Assembly (NCBI GenBank): GCA_900552995.1
Contig: USBX01000042.1
Coordinates: 1 to 7,031, forward strand
Origin: an uncultured Collinsella sp.
GTDB taxonomy: Bacteria > Actinomycetota > Coriobacteriia > Coriobacteriales > Coriobacteriaceae
Length of the DNA: 7,031 nucleotides
Direction of reading: 5' to 3'
In this document: one piece after another, positions 1 to 4,764 of the stretch
How positions within the stretch are numbered: the stretch's first letter is position 1
Layout of the letters: each line of letters opens with the position of its first letter
Position numbers and translations under genes: made by a program
The notes under the pieces: generated by a model
What the model was told of the DNA's origin: nothing
Database searches by the model: none
Seen by the model: the letters and a program-made list of their open reading frames with translations, nothing else

Positions 1-48
1 CGAGATTAGCGAGTGTCTCGTGGGCTCGGAGATGTGTATAAGAGACAG
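1..48 (+). other. Nextera read-2 adapter, i7 index and P7 end (not genomic)
   Basis: Bases 15-48 match the 34-base Nextera read-2 adapter, ending in the 19-base transposon mosaic end (30-48). Bases 1-6 (CGAGAT) are the last six bases of the Illumina P7 primer, and 7-14 (TAGCGAGT) sit exactly where the 8-base i7 index belongs. From memory this is the adapter form of index N716 (read as ACTCGCTA). This is untrimmed read-through retained in the contig, not bacterial DNA. Genomic sequence starts at 49. Confidence 0.98.
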
Positions 49-660
49 GTTCATGACCGCATTCAGGCTGCCCCCATCGCCCTCGGTGCACAGAACGTGT
101 ACTGGGAGGCCAAGGGTGCCTTCACCGGTGAGTCCTCTTGCGACATGCTCAAGTCCGCTGGCTGCACCTACTGCATCATCGGTCACTCCGAGCGTCGCGA
201 CTACTTCCACGAGACCGACGAGGATCAGAACAAGAAGGCCAAGGCTCTCGTTGCCGCCGGTCTTGTTCCCGTCTTCTGCTGCGGCGAGTCCCTCGAGGTC
301 CGCGAGGCTGGCACCTATGTCGAGCACGTCGTGAACCAGGTCAAGGCTGGCCTTGCTGGTCTTGAGATCACCTGCCCCAAGCAGGTCGTCGTCGCCTACG
401 AGCCCATCTGGGCCATCGGCACCGGCAAGACCGCTACCGCTGAGGACGCTCAGGAGGTCTGCGGCGCTATCCGTGAGACCCTCAAGGAGATGTTTGGCGA
501 GGAGCTCGCTAACGGCATCCGCGTTCTCTATGGTGGCTCTGCCAAGCCCGGCAACATCGCCGAGCTCGTCGCCAAGCCCGACGTTGACGGCGCCCTCGTG
601 GGCGGCGCTTCGCTCAAGGCTGCCGACTTCGCCTCTATGGTCGTCAAGGCAGGCGAGTAG
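49..660 (+). CDS. tpiA: Triosephosphate isomerase, 5' end missing
   Basis: Cytoplasmic glycolytic enzyme interconverting dihydroxyacetone phosphate and glyceraldehyde 3-phosphate. The 203 genuine residues cover roughly the C-terminal four fifths of a normal TIM of about 250 residues. The first 50 or so, including the strand 1 Asn-x-Lys catalytic motif, lie off the contig. Clear family motifs appear in order: IIGHSERR with the catalytic His, YEPIWAIGTGK with the catalytic Glu and the start of flexible loop 6, LYGGS (loop 7) and GALVGGASL (loop 8, phosphate binding). The frame stays open leftward through the adapter to an ATG at 13, but the 12 residues from there (MSRGLGDVYKRQ) are encoded by the adapter and are not part of the protein. 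The TAG stop at 658-660 is five bases from gpmI, so the two are probably cotranscribed and perhaps translationally coupled. In many bacteria gap and pgk lie upstream of this gene. Identity is secure. Confidence 0.98.
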   Translation, partial: VHDRIQAAPIALGAQNVYWEAKGAFTGESSCDMLKSAGCTYCIIGHSERRDYFHETDEDQNKKAKALVAAGLVPVFCCGESLEVREAGTYVEHVVNQVKAGLAGLEITCPKQVVVAYEPIWAIGTGKTATAEDAQEVCGAIRETLKEMFGEELANGIRVLYGGSAKPGNIAELVAKPDVDGALVGGASLKAADFASMVVKAGE

Positions 661-665
661 GACAT

Positions 666-2219
666 ATGGCACAGCGTCATCTTCCTGCACTCCTGATCAT
701 CATGGACGGCTGTGGCCTGGCTCCGGCCGATGGCGAGAACGCCGTCGCCGCTGCCAAGACGCCCTTCCTTGATAGCCTGTACGAGAAGTATCCTCACACC
801 ACGCTCGGTGCTTCGGGCGAGGACGTGGGCCTTCCCGACGGCCAGATGGGTAACTCCGAGGTGGGTCACCTCAACATCGGTGCCGGCCGCATCGTGTTCC
901 AGGAGCTTTCGCGCATCAATAACGCTATCAAGGACGGCTCCATCGCCAAGAACGAGGTCTTCGTTAAGGCTATGGACGATGTCAAGGCCGAAGGCAAGAC
1001 CCTGCACCTCATGGGCCTTATGAGCCCTGGCGGTGTTCATTCTCACATGAACCACGTCGAGGCTCTGGTCAAGATGGCTGCCCAGCATGGCGTCAAGACC
1101 GTTCGCGTCCACGCCTTCATGGATGGCCGCGACGTTGACCCGCAGTCCGGTGCCGGTTACATGAGTGAGTTCTGCGCCTTCCTGGCTAAGATCTCCGAGG
1201 AGACCGGTTGCGACGCTCGCGTTGCCACCGTTTCGGGCCGCTATTGGGCCATGGACCGCGACAACCGCTGGGAGCGCATCCAGCGTGCCTACGACGTCAT
1301 GGTCAACGCGTCCGATGCTGATACCGACCCCGTTGCCGGTATCAAGGCCTACTACGAGAAGGACCCGCGCGGCGACGAGTTCGTCGAGCCCTTCGCTGCC
1401 CACAACGAGGGCATTCACGAGGGCGACGCGGCCATCTTCTTCAACTTCCGTCCCGACCGTGCTCGTCAGATGACCCGCGTGTTCACGGACAAGGAGTTCG
1501 ACGGCTTTGAGCGCGAGCAGATCAAGCTTTCGCACTTTGTGACGATGACCGAGTATGATCCGACGTTTGACGTCGAGGTCGCCTTCCCCAAGACGTTCCC
1601 CGAGAACGTCCTGGCCGACGTTATCGCCGCCAATGGCCTGAAGCAGCTGCACACTGCCGAGACCGAGAAGTACGCCCACGTGACGTTCTTCCTCAACGGT
1701 GGCATCGAGGAGCCCAAGGAGGGCGAGGAGCGCGTGCTCGTCGCTTCCCCCAAGGTTGCTACCTACGATCTGCAGCCCGAGATGAGCGCTCCCGAGGTTA
1801 CCGAGAAGCTCGTCGCCGCCATCAACGAGGATCGCGCTGATTTCTACATCGTGAACTTCGCGAACTGCGACATGGTTGGTCACACCGGTGTCTTCGACGC
1901 TGCCGTTAAGGCCGTTGAGGCTGTTGACGATGCCCTGTCCAAGGTTGTCCCGGCGATTCTCGCCAAGGGCGGCTTTGCACTGATTACCGCCGACCACGGC
2001 AACGCCGATCACATGTTTGACGTTGCTTCCGACGGCTCCAAGCATCCGTTTACGGCTCACACCACCAACCGCGTGCCGTTCATCATCGTTGATGAGAAGG
2101 CCAAGCTCACCGGTATCGAGGACGGCCGTCTTTCCGATATCGCTCCGACCATGCTCACCATGGCTGGTATTGAGCCTTCCGCCGAGATGACGGGCCGCGT
2201 GCTCGCTACCGAGGCCTAA
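666..2219 (+). CDS. gpmI: 2,3-bisphosphoglycerate-independent phosphoglycerate mutase
   Basis: Cytoplasmic enzyme of lower glycolysis converting 3-phosphoglycerate to 2-phosphoglycerate through a phosphoserine intermediate, dependent on two divalent metals (usually manganese). It is complete at 517 residues, the normal family size. Visible active-site elements are IIMDG with metal ligand Asp14; GLPDGQMGNSEVGH with catalytic Ser64; His125 in GGVHSH; MDGRD at 152-156; GRYWAMDRD at 191-199; FRPDRARQ at 261-268; Lys335 in TEKYAH; CDMVGHTG with Asp402 and His406; TADHGNAD with Asp443 and His444; and His465 in FTAHTTN. The phosphatase-like domain is thus split around the inserted transferase domain, as expected. 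No required residue is missing. The ATG at 666 lies five bases after tpiA. Its ribosome site is weak (AGG-containing sequence overlapping the tpiA stop), suggesting coupling to tpiA translation. The gene ends in tandem in-frame stops TAA-TAG and is followed by a strong terminator. Confidence 0.99.
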   Translation: MAQRHLPALLIIMDGCGLAPADGENAVAAAKTPFLDSLYEKYPHTTLGASGEDVGLPDGQMGNSEVGHLNIGAGRIVFQELSRINNAIKDGSIAKNEVFVKAMDDVKAEGKTLHLMGLMSPGGVHSHMNHVEALVKMAAQHGVKTVRVHAFMDGRDVDPQSGAGYMSEFCAFLAKISEETGCDARVATVSGRYWAMDRDNRWERIQRAYDVMVNASDADTDPVAGIKAYYEKDPRGDEFVEPFAAHNEGIHEGDAAIFFNFRPDRARQMTRVFTDKEFDGFEREQIKLSHFVTMTEYDPTFDVEVAFPKTFPENVLADVIAANGLKQLHTAETEKYAHVTFFLNGGIEEPKEGEERVLVASPKVATYDLQPEMSAPEVTEKLVAAINEDRADFYIVNFANCDMVGHTGVFDAAVKAVEAVDDALSKVVPAILAKGGFALITADHGNADHMFDVASDGSKHPFTAHTTNRVPFIIVDEKAKLTGIEDGRLSDIAPTMLTMAGIEPSAEMTGRVLATEA

Positions 2220-2242
2220 TAGAAAACAAATACCGTTTTCTA
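2220..2242 (+). other. Short AT-rich hairpin directly after the gpmI stop
   Basis: TAGAAAAC (2220-2227) and GTTTTCTA (2235-2242) form a perfect 8-bp inverted repeat around the 7-base loop AAATACC. It begins at the second in-frame stop codon and lies immediately upstream of the main terminator. It could contribute to termination or to 3'-end stability. Function is inferred only. Confidence 0.5.
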
Positions 2243-2244
2243 GC

Positions 2245-2279
2245 AAGGGGGTTGTCCACAACCGGACAACCCCCTTTTT
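2245..2279 (+). terminator. Intrinsic terminator of the tpiA-gpmI operon
   Basis: AAGGGGGTTGTCC (2245-2257) pairs perfectly with GGACAACCCCCTT (2264-2276) over 13 bp around the 6-base loop ACAACC. A run of five T lies at 2275-2279. This is a textbook rho-independent terminator for transcripts entering from gpmI. It separates the glycolytic operon from secG. Confidence 0.93.
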
Positions 2280-2338
2280 GGTATTTCTGCCATTTCCACC
2301 CCGTCCTTGAGTGGCAGGTAGGGGAGAGCGGGGGATTG

Positions 2339-2347
2339 TGGTACAGT
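2339..2347 (+). promoter_or_regulatory. Candidate extended -10 promoter for secG
   Basis: TGG followed by TACAGT (2342-2347) matches the TG-n extended -10 pattern with four of six bases of TATAAT. It lies 36 bases before the secG ATG, leaving a leader of about 30 bases with room for the ribosome site. I see no good -35 box 16-18 bases upstream, which an extended -10 can tolerate. The upstream terminator makes a local promoter necessary or at least likely. Start site not demonstrated. Confidence 0.45.
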
Positions 2348-2370
2348 ACTGGAGTTTGAACTGTTCTATT

Positions 2371-2376
2371 AAGGAG
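2371..2376 (+). promoter_or_regulatory. Ribosome binding site of secG
   Basis: AAGGAG, seven bases before the ATG at 2384. A near-perfect Shine-Dalgarno sequence that fixes the start of this small gene. Confidence 0.88.
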
Positions 2377-2383
2377 CTTATCT

Positions 2384-2638
2384 ATGGGTCCGTTCCAGAT
2401 TCTTCTGTTTGTCGTTTGGGCTGTTTCTGCCGTGGCGCTGACGATTCTCGTCCTGATGCATTCCGGTAAGGGTACCGGCGTTTCGGATATGATCGCTAGC
2501 TCGCTGTATAACTCCAGCTCTGCCACAGGCGTTATGGAGCAGAACCTCGACCGCCTGACCGTCATCATGGCTGTCGTGTTTGCCGTGTGCGTCGTGCTGT
2601 GCATGTTCTTCTTCCCGCAGGGCATCGTGGGCTACTAA
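2384..2638 (+). CDS. secG: Preprotein translocase subunit SecG
   Basis: Small integral membrane subunit of the SecYEG channel that aids SecA-driven protein export. The 84-residue product has the SecG layout: a first membrane helix at about 3-25, a short loop containing the conserved SGKGTGVSD (27-35), then SSATGVMEQNLDRLT (45-59), and a second helix at about 60-77. The ending GIVGY is short; many SecG proteins have longer low-complexity tails. The ATG is supported by AAGGAG seven bases upstream. The gene stands alone between two terminators but follows glycolytic genes, a neighbourhood (tpi-secG or tpi-gpmI-secG) common in several bacterial phyla. That order is historical linkage rather than functional partnership. 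Identity is well supported by the loop motif and topology despite the short length. Confidence 0.95.
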   Translation: MGPFQILLFVVWAVSAVALTILVLMHSGKGTGVSDMIASSLYNSSSATGVMEQNLDRLTVIMAVVFAVCVVLCMFFFPQGIVGY

Positions 2639-2661
2639 TCACGAGCCGCATAAGTACTTGT

Positions 2662-2692
2662 AAAGGGTTCCGTAAGTGCGGGACCCTTTTTT
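2662..2692 (+). terminator. Intrinsic terminator of secG
   Basis: AAAGGGTTCCG (2662-2672) pairs with CGGGACCCTTT (2679-2689) over 11 bp with one G-U pair and a 6-base loop TAAGTG. Six T follow at 2687-2692. It lies 23 bases after the secG stop and isolates secG from the ABC transporter operon. Confidence 0.92.
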
Positions 2693-2805
2693 GTTTACAT
2701 ATTCGTAACAGAGTCAAAAATATCACCACATACTGCGCCCAACTAAAGAAATTCTTGACCGTTAACCGGAATTAGCCCCAAATCGTGCATAAAATGCGCT
2801 ACTGT

Positions 2806-2835
2806 ATTGCAAAACGTTGGCCCGCATTGCATAAC
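2806..2835 (+). repeat. Direct repeat ATTGCAwAAC, possible operator pair
   Basis: ATTGCAAAAC (2806-2815) and ATTGCATAAC (2826-2835) differ at one of ten bases and start exactly 20 bases apart, about two helical turns, so both face the same side of DNA. They overlap a candidate -35/-10 pair. This arrangement fits cooperative binding of a regulator, but chance similarity in an AT-rich leader is possible. Confidence 0.35.
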
Positions 2836-2842
2836 CAGCCAT

Positions 2843-2858
2843 AACAGCGGACCGCGTT
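2843..2858 (+). promoter_or_regulatory. Imperfect dyad, possible operator
   Basis: AAC-A-GCGG-A-CCGC-GTT reads as an inverted repeat around A2851, perfect for GCGG/CCGC and extended by AAC/GTT with one extra A on the left side. It lies just downstream of the candidate promoter elements, where a repressor would act. No family can be named. Confidence 0.3.
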
Positions 2859-2919
2859 TGAATGGTTCGATTGGGCTGTCTCGACGTTGCCCGGCCGAAT
2901 TCACTTTGTCCTATCTCAT

Positions 2920-2926
2920 AAGGAGG
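2920..2926 (+). promoter_or_regulatory. Ribosome binding site deciding the binding-protein start
   Basis: AAGGAGG, five bases before the ATG at 2932. The reading frame is open further upstream to a TTG at 2887, but that codon has no Shine-Dalgarno sequence. The added residues would also spoil the signal peptide position, so 2932 is chosen. Confidence 0.9.
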
Positions 2927-2931
2927 ATGGC

Positions 2932-4608
2932 ATGGCTGATTCTATGTTCCACCAGCCCGTTATGGGTCGTCGCGCCTTTGTTGGCGGCACCCTTGCTGCG
3001 AGCTCCATGGCTTTTCTTGCCGCATGTGGCAAGAAGGGCGGCGACGCTTCCGGTTCTGAGTCCGGTTCGACGCTGAACTTCTACATCAACAACCCGGTCT
3101 GCATCGACCCCTACAACGTCCAGGAGGACCAGGGTACTCAGGTCGAGTATCAGCTCTTTGACGCTCTGACCTCTTACGACGCCGAGAAGGGCGAGATCGT
3201 TCCGCTGGCTTGCGAGTCCTTTGAGTCCAACGACGACGCCACCGAGTTTACCTTCAAGATCAAGAAGGCCAAGTTCCACAACGGTGACGACGTTACCTCT
3301 AAGTCCTTCAAGCTCGGTTGGGAGCGTCTGGTCAACACCAAGTCGGCCATCGCTACCGAGTATGGCCCTTCTGAGGTCTCCTATCACCTTTCCATGGTCG
3401 AGGGCTATGACGATCTGCTTGCCGGTAACGCCACCGAGCTCAGCGGTGTTACGTGCCCTGACGATGAGACCCTCGTCGTCAAGCTGTCTTCCGCTTACGC
3501 CGACTTCCCCTTCGTCGCCTCTCACCCGGCTCTGGCCCCGGTTCCCGAGTGCGCCGAGTCCGATGTCAAGAGCTTCTACCTTGCCCCGGTCGGTAACGGC
3601 CCGTTCATGATGGACGGCAAGTGGGAGGATGGCCAGGAGATCAACGTCAAGAAGTTCGACGATTACTATGGCGACAAGGCCAAGATCGATGGCATCCACT
3701 TCCAGGTCATCAAGGACATGGAGACCGCTTACAAGGAGTTCCAGGCCGGTAACCTCGATGTCTGCGACGTTCCCGTCGCTCAGATCGATGCCGCCAAGAA
3801 GGATCGCGGCGTGTCCAAGGACGGCTACACCATGGGTGACGGCGAGCGCATGCTGCTCGGCGCCGAGCCTTCCACCTACTACCTGACCTGCAACAACACG
3901 GCCGAGCCGTTCAACAACGCTGACCTGCGTAGGGGTATCTCCCTGGCCATTAACCGTGAGGCCATCTGCAAGACCATCTTCAAGGGTACCCGTACCCCCG
4001 CCGACGGCATTGTTCCTCCGGGCATCGATGGCTACAAGGAGGGCGCATGGGAGTTCTGCGCCTACGACGTCGACAAGGCTAACGAGTACCTCGACAAGGT
4101 TGCTCCTGCCGGTGCCAACGGTGACCGTGGCATTAGTGTGACCCTTTCCTACAACCAGGACGGTGGCCACAAGGAGATCATGGAGTCCATCATCGGCGAC
4201 CTCGCCAAGGTTGGCGTTACCGCTGTCTCCGATACCCCCGAGTGGTCTGCCCTGCTCGAGCAGTATCAGAACTTCAACTATCAGTTCGGTCGTCTGGGCT
4301 GGATTGCCGACTACCCGATCATGGACAACTTCCTGTATCCGCTGTTCCACTCCGACTCCCTCGGTGGCGACAACCGCTCTGGTTACAACAACCCCGAGTT
4401 CGACGCCAAGGTCGACGAGGCTCGCACTACGGTTGACGACAAGGAGCGCGTCGCTAAGATGCAGGAGGCCGACGCAATGGTCGCTGCCGACTGCCCGGTC
4501 ATCCCGGTGATGTTCTACACGCACACCATCGCCGGCTCCGATCGCATCAAGCACCTCTATGTCGATCCGCAGAAGCACGCCGATCTGGGTACCGCTGAGC
4601 TCGCTTAA
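2932..4608 (+). CDS. Peptide/nickel-type ABC transporter substrate-binding lipoprotein (family 5)
   Basis: Extracytoplasmic solute receptor, probably for oligopeptides or dipeptides, delivering ligand to the permeases encoded downstream. The 558-residue product starts at the ATG supported by AAGGAGG. The signal peptide has a twin-arginine element GRRAFVG (12-18), a hydrophobic stretch and lipobox LAAC with the lipidated Cys32, followed by a Gly/Ser-rich linker to about 47. The rest is an SBP family 5 fold: DPYNVQEDQGTQV near 59-71, the segment ending KFHNGDDVTSKSFKLGWERL (113-132) that matches the family signature, and a C-terminal block with LGWIADYP, GYNNPEFD and CPVIPVMFY. Size and domain order resemble OppA/DppA. 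Ligand cannot be read from sequence; peptides are most likely, but other family 5 ligands (nickel, haem, sugars) are not excluded. It is the first gene of the operon, separated from the permease gene by 156 bases with stem-loops. Tat export is inferred from the RR motif; Sec export cannot be ruled out. Confidence 0.94.
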   Translation: MADSMFHQPVMGRRAFVGGTLAASSMAFLAACGKKGGDASGSESGSTLNFYINNPVCIDPYNVQEDQGTQVEYQLFDALTSYDAEKGEIVPLACESFESNDDATEFTFKIKKAKFHNGDDVTSKSFKLGWERLVNTKSAIATEYGPSEVSYHLSMVEGYDDLLAGNATELSGVTCPDDETLVVKLSSAYADFPFVASHPALAPVPECAESDVKSFYLAPVGNGPFMMDGKWEDGQEINVKKFDDYYGDKAKIDGIHFQVIKDMETAYKEFQAGNLDVCDVPVAQIDAAKKDRGVSKDGYTMGDGERMLLGAEPSTYYLTCNNTAEPFNNADLRRGISLAINREAICKTIFKGTRTPADGIVPPGIDGYKEGAWEFCAYDVDKANEYLDKVAPAGANGDRGISVTLSYNQDGGHKEIMESIIGDLAKVGVTAVSDTPEWSALLEQYQNFNYQFGRLGWIADYPIMDNFLYPLFHSDSLGGDNRSGYNNPEFDAKVDEARTTVDDKERVAKMQEADAMVAADCPVIPVMFYTHTIAGSDRIKHLYVDPQKHADLGTAELA

Positions 4609-4624
4609 GAGTTTGCAGCTTCCG

Positions 4625-4673
4625 TGAGGGTCAAGTATTTACGTAGACCTCATGGGAAACATACAGTTCTCCC
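4625..4673 (+). other. Two small stem-loops after the binding-protein gene
   Basis: TGAGGGTC (4625-4632) can pair with GACCTCA (4646-4652) over 7 bp with one bulged G. GGGAAAC (4654-4660) can pair with GTTCTCCC (4666-4673) over 7 bp with one bulged C and the 5-base loop ATACA. They lie in series in the gap before the permease. Neither is a terminator. They may stabilise the 3' end of the upstream message. Weak evidence, from pairing by eye. Confidence 0.35.
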
Positions 4674-4704
4674 TAACCTGGGGTAAACTGGCTGATGGTA
4701 ATTT

Positions 4705-4734
4705 TGGGATGCCGGTCTGGCGATCGGCATCCCA
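4705..4734 (+). terminator. Strong stem-loop between binding protein and permease (leaky terminator or processing site)
   Basis: TGGGATGCCG (4705-4714) pairs perfectly with CGGCATCCCA (4725-4734) over 10 bp around a 10-base loop. Only a short TTT follows (4735-4737), so full termination is unlikely. In binding-protein-dependent importer operons such structures commonly reduce read-through or protect the upstream message, yielding more binding protein than permease. That role is inferred here. Confidence 0.5.
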
Positions 4735-4753
4735 TTTAGGTTAATCCCTAGAT

Positions 4754-4760
4754 AGGGGAG
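4754..4760 (+). promoter_or_regulatory. Ribosome binding site of the first permease, possibly partly masked
   Basis: AGGGGAG, four bases before the ATG at 4765. An upstream CCCTA (4746-4750) is complementary to TAGGG (4753-4757) and could pair with part of the ribosome site in a small hairpin, though the loop would be very tight unless only CCC pairs. Effect uncertain. Confidence 0.6.
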
Positions 4761-4764
4761 TGGT

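Larger units (their letters stand above)
2693..2931 (+). promoter_or_regulatory. Leader and promoter region of the peptide ABC transporter operon
   Basis: Non-coding stretch between the secG terminator and the binding-protein start, more AT-rich than its flanks. It has no plausible gene. Possible promoter parts are TTGCAA (2807-2812) with CATAAC (2830-2835) at 17-base spacing, TTGGCC (2817-2822) with CATAAC (2840-2845) at 17 bases, and an isolated TAAAAT (2790-2795). TTGACC (2755-2760) is a good -35 hexamer but has no matching -10 at normal distance. The region also holds a repeated 10-mer and a dyad (listed separately). A promoter somewhere here is very likely because of the upstream terminator, but I cannot choose its exact boxes. 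Confidence 0.5.

Noticed and set aside
20..334. Plus-strand frame starting MGSEMCIRDR near the left end
   Set aside because: Its first residues are the translated Nextera adapter and the rest is an out-of-frame reading of tpiA.
528..2261. 577-codon open frame on the minus strand across tpiA-gpmI
   Set aside because: It mirrors gpmI almost entirely, has no recognisable motifs, and arises because GC-rich codon bias removes stops on the antisense strand. The sense protein has every catalytic residue.
2652..2659. Palindrome AAGTACTT after secG
   Set aside because: Eight-base palindromes are expected by chance, and it lies between a stop codon and a terminator with no sign of function.
2587..2775. 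62-codon plus-strand frame overlapping the secG end and its terminator
   Set aside because: It reads through a strong intrinsic terminator, lacks a ribosome site and shows no motif.
2887..2931. Upstream TTG start extending the binding protein by 15 residues
   Set aside because: No Shine-Dalgarno at 2887, while AAGGAGG sits at the right distance from ATG 2932. The extension would also lengthen the region before the twin-arginine motif without reason.
2693..2931. Riboswitch, tRNA or small RNA in the long leader
   Set aside because: I looked for conserved riboswitch cores, cloverleaf pairing and an internal terminator before the start codon and found none that I recognise.
2911..4578. 555-codon open frame on the minus strand across the binding-protein gene
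   Set aside because: Antisense shadow of a well-supported gene. The translation is a low-complexity Val/Leu/Gly/Asp mixture with no domain.
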